Shown here in pieces: positions 24,980-33,547 of a stretch of DNA of 42,382 nt (positions are counted from its first letter, which is position 1; every line of letters begins with the position of its first letter). Where the stretch lies: positions 1-42,382 of the forward strand of contig JACJNZ010000084.1 in assembly GCA_014695325.1 (NCBI GenBank). Direction: 5' to 3'. Below the pieces are notes generated by a model. That model had not been told where the DNA came from. It saw only the letters and a list, made by a program, of their open reading frames with translations, and did not search any database. This DNA is from Cyanobacteria bacterium FACHB-502 (GTDB lineage Bacteria; Cyanobacteriota; Cyanobacteriia; Elainellales; Elainellaceae). Made by a program: the position numbers and the translations under genes.

Positions 24980-25447
24980 ATGAGTAGCAATCAAGTCACC
25001 AATCAAACCATGAAACTCGAAGTTGTGGTACTGCCTGTTGCCGATGTCGATCGCTCCAAAGACTTCTACAAAACGTTGGGATGGCGACTCGATGCCGACT
25101 TTGTCACCAGTGAAGACTTTCGAGTGGTGCAATTGACTCCTCCTGGATCGGCAGCCTCGATCATTTTCGGTGAAGGAATTTCATCATCCGCGCCGGGTTC
25201 AGTTCAAGGTTTGTACCTCATCGTTTATGACATCGAAGCCGCCCATGCTGAACTGGTCGATCGGGGGGTCGAGGTAAGTGAGATATTCCACGACGTCGGC
25301 GGGATCTTCCCCCACGCTGGAACTGAGGGACGAGTGCCAGGTCCTGATCCAGAACGTCGCGACTATGCCTCCTATGCCTCGTTTAGTGATCCAGACGGCA
25401 ACGGTTGGGTGCTTCAGGAGATCAGGGTGCGGAAGCCCGGACGGTAA
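24980..25447 (+). CDS. VOC family (glyoxalase-fold) protein 1
   Basis: A 155-residue vicinal-oxygen-chelate protein with two beta-alpha-beta-beta-beta halves: KLEVVVLPVADVDRSKDFYK, LGWRLDADFV, then LYLIVYDIEAAHAELVDRGV and the C-terminal SFSDPDGNGWVLQEI with a metal-ligand Glu. VOC proteins are lyases, dioxygenases, thiol transferases or binding proteins; the substrate is unknown. A strong site AAAAGGAG precedes it. Compared with the paralogue at 29577, it stops right after PGR, where the other continues for ~70 residues, so it may be a shortened form. The SDR gene follows 44 bp later. Confidence 0.9.
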   Translation: MSSNQVTNQTMKLEVVVLPVADVDRSKDFYKTLGWRLDADFVTSEDFRVVQLTPPGSAASIIFGEGISSSAPGSVQGLYLIVYDIEAAHAELVDRGVEVSEIFHDVGGIFPHAGTEGRVPGPDPERRDYASYASFSDPDGNGWVLQEIRVRKPGR

Positions 25448-25491
25448 TGAAACATCAGCAAACTAGAAACCACCTAAACCAAGGACATACC

Positions 25492-26346
25492 ATGAAAACC
25501 CAGAAAGTATGGTTCATTACCGGAGCCTCCAGGGGCTTTGGATTAGAAATTGCCAGAGCCGCTCTAGCAACGGGCGACCAAGTCGTAGCAACGGTTCGCA
25601 GCCAGCCCACACAACTCGCCACTATCCTGCACAACCATCCAAATCTGTACGTGGTGCAGATGGATGTCACCCAGGAGAATCAGGTGCAGGCGGCTGTTCA
25701 GCAAAGCATTACCCGTTTCAATCGGATTGATGTCTTAGTCAATAATGCTGGGTACGGCATGGTAACGGCGATCGAAGAAGCCACGGATGCCGAAGTTCGC
25801 AACCAGTATGATACCAACGTGTTTGGGTTACTCAATGTGACTCGTGCTGTATTGCCGCACCTGCGTCAGCAAAAGTCTGGGCATATCATCAATATCTCAT
25901 CGTTGTTTGGCTACGATGCAATTCCAGGTTGGGGATTGTACGGGTCTACTAAGTTTGCAGTTGAAGGTCTTTCCAAAGGGCTGGCAGTTGAACTAGCACC
26001 ACTCGGCATCCACGTTACGGTAGTTGCTCCCGGTCTTTTTACGACCGATTTCCTCAGCACTGACTCCTATGTTGCGGCTGAAACCATCATCGCCGATTAC
26101 CAGGAAACGGTAGGACTAATGCGGAGCGGAGCTGATGCGCTACACGGGAACCAGCCCGGTGATCCAAAGAAGTTTGCTCAGGTAATTCTCCAACTCGCCA
26201 CTACAGACCATCCTCCGCTGCATTTACCTGTTGGAAAGGACGCGGTTGCAATGTATCAAAACAACGCCGCAAAAGTAGCACAGGACATCGAAGCATGGTT
26301 GCCCGTCGCGACCAGCACTGACCATGACCACCGCGTTGCAGCTTAG
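25492..26346 (+). CDS. SDR family oxidoreductase 1
   Basis: A 284-residue classical short-chain dehydrogenase. Cofactor motif TGASRGFG (residues 10-17), NNAG, catalytic Ser in INISSLFG and YGSTK (YxxxK) are all present. The C-terminal extension (KFAQVILQLATTDHPPLHLP) fits the subgroup often annotated as oxidoreductase/retinol-dehydrogenase-like. It would use NAD(P)H on an alcohol or carbonyl. The ATG at 25492 is chosen; a longer frame would overlap the VOC gene. The next SDR starts 52 bp later after AAAGGAG. Confidence 0.92.
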   Translation: MKTQKVWFITGASRGFGLEIARAALATGDQVVATVRSQPTQLATILHNHPNLYVVQMDVTQENQVQAAVQQSITRFNRIDVLVNNAGYGMVTAIEEATDAEVRNQYDTNVFGLLNVTRAVLPHLRQQKSGHIINISSLFGYDAIPGWGLYGSTKFAVEGLSKGLAVELAPLGIHVTVVAPGLFTTDFLSTDSYVAAETIIADYQETVGLMRSGADALHGNQPGDPKKFAQVILQLATTDHPPLHLPVGKDAVAMYQNNAAKVAQDIEAWLPVATSTDHDHRVAA

Positions 26347-26398
26347 ATCATCGCCTGACTTACAACATTCACCCATGATTTCCAAAGGAGTTTTTACG

Positions 26399-27109
26399 AT
26401 GAGCACTGAACAGAAAGTTGCTGTGATTACCGGCGCGTCCCAAGGCATTGGCGCAGCCCTCGTCAAGGCGTACCGCGATCGCAACTATCGGGTAATTGCA
26501 ATCTCACGCTCAATTAAACCATCAGACGATGATGAAGTCCTCGCAGTGTCAGGTGACATCGCCGATCGAAAAACTGCCGAGCGTGCAATCATCGAGGGCG
26601 TAACCCGATTTGGGCGCATTGACACGCTGATTAACAACGCTGGCACCTTCATCGTCAAGCCATTTATCGAATATACCGAGGCAGATTACGCAGCGTACTT
26701 GGGCACCAACATCGCTGGCTTCTTTCACATGACGCAACTCGCCATCGCTGAGATGGAGAAGCAGGGTAGCGGTCACGTCGTGCAAATCTCAACGAGCCTA
26801 GTTGACAACGCGATCGCTGGCATACCCTCCGTACTCGCGTCGCTGACCAAGGGCGGACTGAATGCCGCAACCAAATCACTGGCGATCGAGTATGCCAAAC
26901 GCGGCATCCGGGTGAACACGGTCGCGCTGGGTATCATCAGGACACCAATGCATCCCCCTGAGACCCATGCTCAGCTCGATGCCCTACACCCAGTCGGTTA
27001 TATGGGCGAGATTTCCGACGTCGTCGATGCAATCCTCTACCTCGAATCAGCCAACTTTGTGACGGGCGAAATCCTTCATGTTGATGGTGGACAGAGTGCG
27101 GGGCATTGA
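26399..27109 (+). CDS. SDR family protein 2 lacking the catalytic Tyr
   Basis: A 236-residue SDR. TGASQGIG and NNAG are intact and the tail FVTGEILHVDGGQSAGH is typical. The active-site helix reads PSVLASLTKGGL, so the YxxxK position holds Ala with the Lys kept. I recall a subgroup with this ASLTK pattern, so it is probably not a decay event; it may catalyse something else or bind only. The start at 26399 follows AAAGGAG by 10 bases. It is 4 bp from the NIPSNAP gene, so these two are surely co-transcribed. Confidence 0.9.
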   Translation: MSTEQKVAVITGASQGIGAALVKAYRDRNYRVIAISRSIKPSDDDEVLAVSGDIADRKTAERAIIEGVTRFGRIDTLINNAGTFIVKPFIEYTEADYAAYLGTNIAGFFHMTQLAIAEMEKQGSGHVVQISTSLVDNAIAGIPSVLASLTKGGLNAATKSLAIEYAKRGIRVNTVALGIIRTPMHPPETHAQLDALHPVGYMGEISDVVDAILYLESANFVTGEILHVDGGQSAGH

Positions 27110-27113
27110 AGGC

Positions 27114-27443
27114 ATGATCTACGAATTACGCATTTATCACGCCATGCCTGGCCGACTACCAGCCCTGCTCGCACGCTTTCAAAACCACACGCTGCAGATT
27201 TGGGAAAAGCATGGCATCTGCCAGGCAGGATTTTGGACAACGCTGATCGGCAAGAGCGAGAGTAACCAACTCACCTACCTACTTACCTGGAACAGCTTAG
27301 CTGAGCGTGAGGAGCGATGGAACGCATTCCTCGCTGACCCTGAATGGATCGCGATCAAAACTGAAACCGAGAAGGACAGTCCACTGGTGCAGAACATCAG
27401 CAACGAGTTGTTAGCACCGACCGCCTTTTCCTCGGTGAAGTGA
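27114..27443 (+). CDS. NIPSNAP family protein
   Basis: A 109-residue dimeric alpha/beta-barrel protein: MIYELRIYHAMPGRLPALLA, FQNHTLQIWEKHGI, WTTLIGKSESNQLTYLLTWN and the REERWNAFLADPEW segment follow the NIPSNAP pattern. Related small barrels act in degradation of organic compounds; the substrate is unknown. It starts 4 bp after SDR 2. A 3' fragment of a second NIPSNAP gene is found at 30969. Confidence 0.9.
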   Translation: MIYELRIYHAMPGRLPALLARFQNHTLQIWEKHGICQAGFWTTLIGKSESNQLTYLLTWNSLAEREERWNAFLADPEWIAIKTETEKDSPLVQNISNELLAPTAFSSVK

Positions 27444-27648
27444 GCGGTGGAGCGAGTGACGGAACTCGAACCTGTAGCATCCGACCTATAGACTCCTCTC
27501 TACCATAACAATTGGATGGCGCGGATAGGCAATAGCCGTGATGCCGTTGTAGTAAACGCGACGGGCTTGGAGAGCTGGACGGAGTAGCGGCATTCATTTG
27601 TAAATGCAATCTAGGCAGAACCTCAAGATGCTGCAGACAATTTCTCAC

Positions 27649-27672
27649 ATGAGCGCTAACGGTCGCGCTCAT
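27649..27672. other. Hairpin in the 296-bp gap before the GMC gene
   Basis: ATGAGCGC (27649-27656) and GCGCTCAT (27665-27672) form a perfect 8-bp stem with an 8-base loop, ~68 bp before the GMC start. No T-run follows. The first ~60 bases of this gap (GTGAGCGGTGGAGCGAGTGA...) are repeated after the NIPSNAP remnant at 31030. I see no gene in the gap. Confidence 0.35.
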
Positions 27673-27739
27673 AGAGCGGTGATGGCAACGGACAGGAAGC
27701 AGCCTGAGTGAATTCGATTTTGCAAACGAGCTAGGCACA

Positions 27740-29434
27740 ATGAAAACGAATTTTGAGAACGAGTCCTTTGAGGATGGTGACAGCTATCAACGTGAGACTG
27801 ATGACCGCGATAGTTTCGCCGAGCGTGTCTGCAGCAACCAGCGCCAGCTCACCTCTGAGCTAAGGCACCAGTACGATTTTATTGTTTGCGGATCTGGCTC
27901 TTCTGGCTCGGTGGTTGCCCGCAGACTGGCTGAGAATCCCGATGTCAGCGTTCTGCTGCTTGAAGCTGGAGGCAGCGATGACGTGCCAAGTGTCATGGCA
28001 GCGAATCAATGGCCGCTAAACCTTGGAACTGATCGAGACTGGAGCTTCCCGGGCCAGCCGAATCCACACGTGAACGGTCGTTCGATTCCGTTTTCGATGG
28101 GCAAGGTACTCGGCGGTGGATCGAGCATCAACGTCATGGTTTGGGCACGCGGACACCAACAGGATTGGGATTTTTTTGCCTCCGAAGCTAACGATCCGGC
28201 TTGGAGTTATGAATCCGTCTTGCAGATTTATCGCCGCCTGGAAGATTGGCATGGCGCACCAGACCCAATGTATCGCGGCACGGGAGGAGCTGTATTTGTC
28301 CAGCCTGCGCCAGATCCAAACCCGATCGCACCTGCAACGGTCGAAGCAGCGCGGACGGTGGGTATTCCTACTTTTGAAAATCCGAACGGGCGCATGATGG
28401 AAGCGGCGAAGGGTGCTTCTATCACCGATGTGCGAGTCCGCAATGGCACACGCGAATCAATATTCCGTTCCTACGTCTTCCCTTATATGGATCGGCCAAA
28501 CCTGACGGTTCTCAGTCATGCACTGGTCACACGGCTGACATTCCAGGGCAAGCGGGCTACTGGCGTGGAGATCTCTTATCGGGGCGCAATCTATCGCATT
28601 GGTGCGGCAGTCGAAGTCGTGCTGTCGCTCGGTGCCATCCATACGCCGAAAGTACTGATGCAATCCGGTATCGGCGATGAGGCCGAGTTGCGGCGATTTG
28701 GAATTCCTGTTGTGCAGCATCTTCCCGGTGTAGGGCAAAATTTTCAAGACCACGTTGCATTTGATTGTGTCTGGGAATATCAAACTGTTCTCGAACCGAG
28801 AAACAACCTGTCCGAGGCAATCTTTTTCTCGACAAGCCAGCCCGGGCTTGACAGCCCAGATTTATTTGTTTGTCAGGCCGAGGTACCAAAATCCAGTGCC
28901 GAGAATGCCGTCCGGTTTAGGCTGCCTGATGCGGGCTGGACGTTATTTGGAGCGATCGTGCACCCCAAAAGTCGAGGTCGTCTGCGCCTGACAGGAGCCG
29001 ATCCATCCGACCCGATTCTGATTGATGCAAACACGCTGTCTGACGCGGAGGATCTCAAAACTGCGATCGCCTGCGTAGAACTCTGCCGCGAAGTTGGCAA
29101 TTCCACTCCGCTGCGTCCGTTCGTCAAGCGCGAAGTCATGCCAGGAAATTTGAAAGGGGCCGAACTCGAACGCTTTATTCGGGATGCGGCAACAAGTTTC
29201 TGGCACGAAACCTGCACCGCGAAAATGGGTCGCGATGCCATGTCGGTGGTGGATAGCAACCTGAAAGTGTATGGAATCAACAATCTCCGAATCGCGGATG
29301 GATCGGTTATGCCGCAAATCACCACCGGTAACACGATGGCTCCCTGCGTGGTCATCGGGGAGCGGGCAGCAGAAATTCTACAGCTCGAACATCAGCTGCA
29401 AACCACCGTAGAAACAGTCTCAAGCACGCAATAA
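27740..29434 (+). CDS. GMC family oxidoreductase (choline-dehydrogenase-like)
   Basis: A 564-residue FAD enzyme. The dinucleotide motif is GSGSSG (residues 51-56) in YDFIVCGSGSSGSVVARRLA, followed by LLLEAGG, the GMC signature 1 region GKVLGGGSSINVMVWARGHQ, and signature 2 near SLGAIHTPKVLMQSGIG. Active-site His is H489 (FWHETCTAKMG), with N531 in TTGNTMAPC. Family members oxidise alcohols to aldehydes or ketones. The ~45 N-terminal residues before the fold are acidic and unlike a signal peptide. Ribosome site weak. Substrate unknown. Confidence 0.93.
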   Translation: MKTNFENESFEDGDSYQRETDDRDSFAERVCSNQRQLTSELRHQYDFIVCGSGSSGSVVARRLAENPDVSVLLLEAGGSDDVPSVMAANQWPLNLGTDRDWSFPGQPNPHVNGRSIPFSMGKVLGGGSSINVMVWARGHQQDWDFFASEANDPAWSYESVLQIYRRLEDWHGAPDPMYRGTGGAVFVQPAPDPNPIAPATVEAARTVGIPTFENPNGRMMEAAKGASITDVRVRNGTRESIFRSYVFPYMDRPNLTVLSHALVTRLTFQGKRATGVEISYRGAIYRIGAAVEVVLSLGAIHTPKVLMQSGIGDEAELRRFGIPVVQHLPGVGQNFQDHVAFDCVWEYQTVLEPRNNLSEAIFFSTSQPGLDSPDLFVCQAEVPKSSAENAVRFRLPDAGWTLFGAIVHPKSRGRLRLTGADPSDPILIDANTLSDAEDLKTAIACVELCREVGNSTPLRPFVKREVMPGNLKGAELERFIRDAATSFWHETCTAKMGRDAMSVVDSNLKVYGINNLRIADGSVMPQITTGNTMAPCVVIGERAAEILQLEHQLQTTVETVSSTQ

Positions 29435-29482
29435 AACTACCGCACTTTTCATTGGCGAACACCCATTTAAGTCGCGTGTTAA

Positions 29483-29497
29483 CTCAAAGAACTTGAG
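29483..29497. promoter_or_regulatory. LysR-type box upstream of VOC gene 2
   Basis: CTCAAAGAACTTGAG keeps the dyad and T-N11-A pattern of the box at 24889, in the shared context TCAA.GAACTTGAGTGGT, 79 bp before the start. The leaders of the two VOC genes are homologous throughout. Confidence 0.5.
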
Positions 29498-29576
29498 TGG
29501 TTTGGATCGGGCGATCGCAGAAGAATGAACAGTAACCGAAGTAGATATTCAACTCACGAATCTAAAGGAGAACAAG

Positions 29577-30257
29577 ATGAGTAGCAATCACGTAAACAGC
29601 CCAAACATGAAACTCGAAGTTGTGATGTTGCCTGTCTCCGACGTCGATCGCGCCAAAGCATTCTACGAGAATCTTGGCTGGCGGTTCGACATCGACGTGG
29701 TGGAGGGCGACTTCCGCGGCGTACATTTTACACCACCCAACTCGGACGCCTCGATCCTCTTCGGCAAGGGAGTCACTTCAGACAATTCTGGCTCGACACA
29801 AAACCTGGTTCTCGCTGTGGACAACCTCGACGACGCCCGTAAAGACTTGATCGATCGCGGTGTCAACGTCAGCGAGATCTTCCACTACGTTGGCGGTCCC
29901 TTCAACAACGCCGTGGAAAATCCACGCATTCCCGGGCGCGATCCGCAAGGTCGTTCCTACTTCTCATTTGCCTCATTCGAGGACCCAGACGGGAATCTTT
30001 GGCTGCTCCAGGAAATCACAACACGGCTTCCTGGTCGCCTATGGGACGCTCCACAAACAGACGTTGCAACCCTGGCAGACCTGCTCCGCGAGACGGCAGA
30101 GCACCACGACCCCTACGAGAAGACGCACGCTGAGCATAACTGGTGGGATTGGTACGCCCCCTATCTGAGTGCACGTCAAAATGGCAGCACTCCAGAAGAG
30201 GCAGCAGCAGCCGCTGACCGCTACATGGAAGCGCTTTTGCCTGTTCTTTCCAAATGA
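29577..30257 (+). CDS. VOC family protein 2 with C-terminal helical extension
   Basis: A 226-residue protein. Residues 1-~150 are a VOC domain closely similar to the one at 24980 (KLEVVMLPVSDVDRAKAFYE, SFASFEDPDGNLWLLQEI). A further ~70 residues (ETAEHHDPYEKTHAEHNWWD, WYAPYLSARQNGSTPEEAAA) form a helical tail with its own His/Trp cluster, known in some longer VOC proteins. Strong site AAAGGAG. A duplicate of VOC 1 by descent, since coding sequence and leader both match. The DUF6130 gene follows 61 bp later. Confidence 0.9.
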   Translation: MSSNHVNSPNMKLEVVMLPVSDVDRAKAFYENLGWRFDIDVVEGDFRGVHFTPPNSDASILFGKGVTSDNSGSTQNLVLAVDNLDDARKDLIDRGVNVSEIFHYVGGPFNNAVENPRIPGRDPQGRSYFSFASFEDPDGNLWLLQEITTRLPGRLWDAPQTDVATLADLLRETAEHHDPYEKTHAEHNWWDWYAPYLSARQNGSTPEEAAAAADRYMEALLPVLSK

Positions 30258-30318
30258 TGCGGACAGAATGTTTAGCCTGAGCCGGGAAACGGACAATTTG
30301 CAGCAAGTAGAGAACACA

Positions 30319-30927
30319 ATGACCAAACTAAAAAAAGTACGCTACACAATCAAAGCCCGTACCGTAGGTGACTTCGTCTTGCTCTCAGGACTTCTCGTCA
30401 CGCTCTTTGCAGCAGCAGTGTTGCTGGCACTGCCCGATCGCGTACTGGCGCAGCAATCCCCCCAAGCTAACGCACAAACCCAGGTTACGACCGTGGCGAG
30501 TGCGAGGGACATCCGCGGCGCTTCACCGTACGTTGCGATCGAGAACGAGCCCGCACCCAAGCTGATCGTGGACCCTCCGCTTCCCGAAGGGCTAGTCCAG
30601 GGTGTCTACTGGGCTCAATACCGGGTGGAGAACTTGCACATCGTACCCGTGTTTGGGGAGGGTGGCCGCCAGGTATCTCCGCGTGCTGGGCATCTGCACA
30701 TTATTGTCGATGATCTGCCCTGGTGGTGGGCGGATGCGAGTAACAACAATACGGTTGACATAGCTAACCTGCCGCCTGGCCAGCACAAGGTGAGGATCGA
30801 GTTAGTTGATCCTCACCACACCATCTTCCCCGGACAGGTGGTGACGCAGACGTTTATCATCCCTGATTACAACAGCGCAGCAGCGCACCAACGGAACCTC
30901 CATGCCCGGTCCACCTCGCTGGAGTAA
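30319..30927 (+). CDS. DUF6130 family exported protein
   Basis: A 202-residue protein. Residues ~1-44 are a long Sec-type signal or anchor (VLLSGLLVTLFAAAVLLALP then RVLAQQ). The rest matches the DUF6130 pattern: PKLIVDPPLPEGLVQGVYWA, PRAGHLHIIVDDLPWWWADA and LPPGQHKVRIELVDPHH, a beta-sandwich with conserved His and Trp. Function unknown. Its signal region and leader are shared with the epoxide hydrolase at 38471 (MTKLKKVRY start), so one was copied from the other. The start at 30319 is fixed by that match. Confidence 0.83.
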   Translation: MTKLKKVRYTIKARTVGDFVLLSGLLVTLFAAAVLLALPDRVLAQQSPQANAQTQVTTVASARDIRGASPYVAIENEPAPKLIVDPPLPEGLVQGVYWAQYRVENLHIVPVFGEGGRQVSPRAGHLHIIVDDLPWWWADASNNNTVDIANLPPGQHKVRIELVDPHHTIFPGQVVTQTFIIPDYNSAAAHQRNLHARSTSLE

Positions 30928-30968
30928 AGAACACGCAAGCCTGCTTCGAGCTTTGGTGCAGCAGGCAG

Positions 30969-31037
30969 GACAGTCCACTCGTGCAGAACATTACTAACAA
31001 GTTGCTGGTACCAATCGCCTTTGCCTCTTTGAAGTGA
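30969..31037 (+). pseudogene. NIPSNAP 3'-end remnant
   Basis: In frame, 22 codons read DSPLVQNITNKLLVPIAFAS-LK and a stop, against DSPLVQNISNELLAPTAFSS-VK at the end of the intact NIPSNAP gene (27376-27443). The sequence after the stop also matches that gene's downstream flank (GTGAGCG...GAGTAACGGAACTC). So a segment carrying a NIPSNAP end and its flank was duplicated and the gene body then lost. It occupies the 219-bp gap before the epoxide hydrolase. Confidence 0.8.
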
Positions 31038-31146
31038 GCGATCGGGCGAGTAACGGAACTCAAACCCACAACTGCCTCACCATCACACCTGAGTAATGCG
31101 GACAGACAATACGTAACCTCAGTTAAATCTAATTGGAGAAAGATCA

Positions 31147-32499
31147 ATGTTTGACAAAATCAACCATCAACGCCGCCGCTTTTTAGGCATTGCAGGCATG
31201 ACCATTGCTGCTACACAATTCGGTCGATTCAGTTCTGCGATCGCCCAATCCAGCACAACAAGACCCGAAACCGCTACGACTCAACCTGGAACTGGGCAGT
31301 CCACCAACCCAACCGCCATTCGCCCCTTCCGCATCAATATGTCAGAAGAGGCGATCGTTGATCTCCGTCGCCGCATTGCATCGACGCAATGGCCTGAGAA
31401 GGAAACTGTCGCCGACCACTCGCAGGGTCTACCGCTTGCAACAATGCAAGAACTCGCGCGTTATTGGGCGACAGATTACGACTGGCGCAAGGTCGAGGCA
31501 AAGTTGAACACCTTGCCGCACTTCATTACCGAGATTGATGGACTAGACATTCATTTCATTCATGTTCGTTCAAGGCACGAAAACGCGTTACCGCTGATCG
31601 TCACGCATGGATGGCCCGGCTCGATTATCGAGCAGCTAAAGATTATCGATCCACTGACTGATCCCACGGCACATGGCGGAAACGCATCCGATGCTTTCCA
31701 TGTAGTGATTCCGTCGATGCCGGGCTATGGATTTTCTGGCAAGCCAACGAGCACCGGCTGGGGTCCCGAGCGCATGGGACAGGCATGGGACGTGTTGATG
31801 AAGCGTCTGGGATACCCCCGTTACGTCGCTCAGGGGGGCGATTGGGGTGCGTTTGTCGTCGATCAGATGGGTTTGCAGGCACCTGCGGGATTGCTCGCCA
31901 TCCACACCAATATGCCTGCCACCGTTCCGGCTGATATCGACAGGGCGCTTCAGGTTGGCGATCCGGTGCCATCAGGTCTCTCAGCTGACGAACAGCGCGC
32001 CTATGAGCAGTTGATCAGAACGTTCAAGCAAGTTGACTACGCCAAAATAATGGCGTCACGTCCGCAAACCTTATATGGAATTGCGGATTCGCCCGTCGGT
32101 CTGGCCGCTTGGCTCCTGGACCACAATGATGCTGGCGGTCAGCCAGCCACAGCAATCGCCTCGGCTCTAAACCGGACGACCAGCGCCACGGGCGAACTGA
32201 CGCGGGATGAGATTCTCGATAACATCACGCTCTATTGGCTGACGAACACGGGAGTCTCCGCATCCCGTCTTTATTGGGAATATAAGGGTGGCTTTTTCAA
32301 CGCCAAGGGCGTCTCCATTCCAGTGGCGGTGAGCGTCTTTCCCGGTGAGCAATATGAGGCCCCACGGAGTTGGACCGAGCAGGCGTATCCCAATCTCATT
32401 TATTACAACCAACTCGACAAAGGCGGACACTTCGCAGCGTGGGAGGAGCCAACGATTTTTACTCAGGAACTCAGGGCGGCATTTCGATCGCTGCGTTAG
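31147..32499 (+). CDS. Exported EHN-type epoxide hydrolase 1
   Basis: A 450-residue protein. An N-terminal twin-arginine signal ([20 protein letters not shown], ending near AIAQSS) predicts folded export. Residues ~58-165 are the epoxide hydrolase N-terminal (EHN) domain ([32 protein letters not shown]). The alpha/beta hydrolase core has oxyanion loop HGWPG (154-158), nucleophile D232 (GGDWGAF) and H428 ([11 protein letters not shown]). Relatives open epoxides to diols through an ester intermediate. It is ~60% similar to the copy at 38471 but with a different signal. The nitrilase ATG follows 2 bp after the stop. Confidence 0.92.
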   Translation: MFDKINHQRRRFLGIAGMTIAATQFGRFSSAIAQSSTTRPETATTQPGTGQSTNPTAIRPFRINMSEEAIVDLRRRIASTQWPEKETVADHSQGLPLATMQELARYWATDYDWRKVEAKLNTLPHFITEIDGLDIHFIHVRSRHENALPLIVTHGWPGSIIEQLKIIDPLTDPTAHGGNASDAFHVVIPSMPGYGFSGKPTSTGWGPERMGQAWDVLMKRLGYPRYVAQGGDWGAFVVDQMGLQAPAGLLAIHTNMPATVPADIDRALQVGDPVPSGLSADEQRAYEQLIRTFKQVDYAKIMASRPQTLYGIADSPVGLAAWLLDHNDAGGQPATAIASALNRTTSATGELTRDEILDNITLYWLTNTGVSASRLYWEYKGGFFNAKGVSIPVAVSVFPGEQYEAPRSWTEQAYPNLIYYNQLDKGGHFAAWEEPTIFTQELRAAFRSLR

Positions 32500-32501
32500 T
32501 G

Positions 32502-33506
32502 ATGAAAAATATCCTTACCAATACAATCGTTAAAGCCGCCGCCGTGCAGATTAGCCCTGTGCTGTACAGCCGACGAGGTACTGTTGAGAAGGTCATTAAG
32601 AAGATTCGTGAGCTGGGACAACAAGGTGTCCAGTTCGCCACCTTCCCCGAAACCATCATTCCCTATTATCCTTACTTCTCTTATGTGCTAGCTCCATTTG
32701 CGTTGGCAAAGGAACATTTGCGGTTGCTTGAAGAGTCGGTTACGGTGCCGTCTGCTGAAACCTGGGCGATCGGCGAAGCCGCGAAGGAAGCAAACATGGT
32801 TGTTTCGATCGGCGTTAATGAGCGCGACGGTGGCTCGATCTACAACACGCAACTTCTCTTCGACACAGACGGGACACTGATCCAGCGCCGCCGCAAGCTT
32901 ACACCGACTTATAATGAGCGGATACTGTGGGGCCAGGGTGATGGATCGGGTCTGCGTGCCGTCGATAGTGCCGTTGGGCGCATTGGACAACTTGCCTGCT
33001 GGGAGCATAACAATCCTTTGGCACGTTACGCCCTGATCGCCGATGGTGAGCAAATTCACTCGGCGATGTATCCCGGATCGTTCGCCGGACCCCTGTTCGC
33101 GGAGCAGGCGGAAATTAACATCCGCCAGCACGCCCTTGAATCTGCCTGCTTTGTTGTCTGTGCGACCGCGTGGTTAGATGCCAACCAGCAAGACCAGATC
33201 ATGAAGGACACGGGTTCTCCGATCGGGCCGATTTCGGGTGGCTGCTTCACTGCGATCGTGAGCCCGGACGGCCGGATCATTGACGGGCCGATACAGGCTG
33301 AAGGCGAAGTGATTGCCGATCTTGATTTTGCCCAGATCGATGCCCGTAAGCGGCTAATGGATGCGCGCGGTCACTACAGCCGCCCCGAACTGCTCAGCTT
33401 GCTGATCGATCGAACGCCTGCATCACACGTTCATGAGCGTACCGCATACCCCAATGCGAATGGTTCGCACGCGATCGTCGAGGAGAGGACTATGGAGGTT
33501 CTCTAA
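32502..33506 (+). CDS. Nitrilase (carbon-nitrogen hydrolase, Nit1 type)
   Basis: A 334-residue nitrilase with the complete triad: E50 ([15 protein letters not shown]), K132 ([12 protein letters not shown]) and C166 ([18 protein letters not shown]). It closely resembles the Synechocystis nitrilase pattern. It would turn nitriles into carboxylic acids and ammonia. No signal peptide, so cytoplasmic, unlike its exported neighbours. It is 2 bp after the epoxide hydrolase stop, so translation is coupled. The other genes of the usual Nit1C cluster (GNAT, radical SAM, AIR-synthase-like) are absent here. Confidence 0.93.
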   Translation: MKNILTNTIVKAAAVQISPVLYSRRGTVEKVIKKIRELGQQGVQFATFPETIIPYYPYFSYVLAPFALAKEHLRLLEESVTVPSAETWAIGEAAKEANMVVSIGVNERDGGSIYNTQLLFDTDGTLIQRRRKLTPTYNERILWGQGDGSGLRAVDSAVGRIGQLACWEHNNPLARYALIADGEQIHSAMYPGSFAGPLFAEQAEINIRQHALESACFVVCATAWLDANQQDQIMKDTGSPIGPISGGCFTAIVSPDGRIIDGPIQAEGEVIADLDFAQIDARKRLMDARGHYSRPELLSLLIDRTPASHVHERTAYPNANGSHAIVEERTMEVL

Positions 33507-33547
33507 TTCCACCGCACTTCTGAACGCAATGACAGGGAGGTCAGCGT

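Noticed and set aside
28873-29355. 160-residue minus-strand frame within the GMC gene
   Set aside because: Antisense shadow in a GC-rich gene; no start signal or domain.
32502-33506. Nit1C biosynthetic-type cluster
   Set aside because: The nitrilase matches the Nit1 type, but none of the companion genes occurs beside it.
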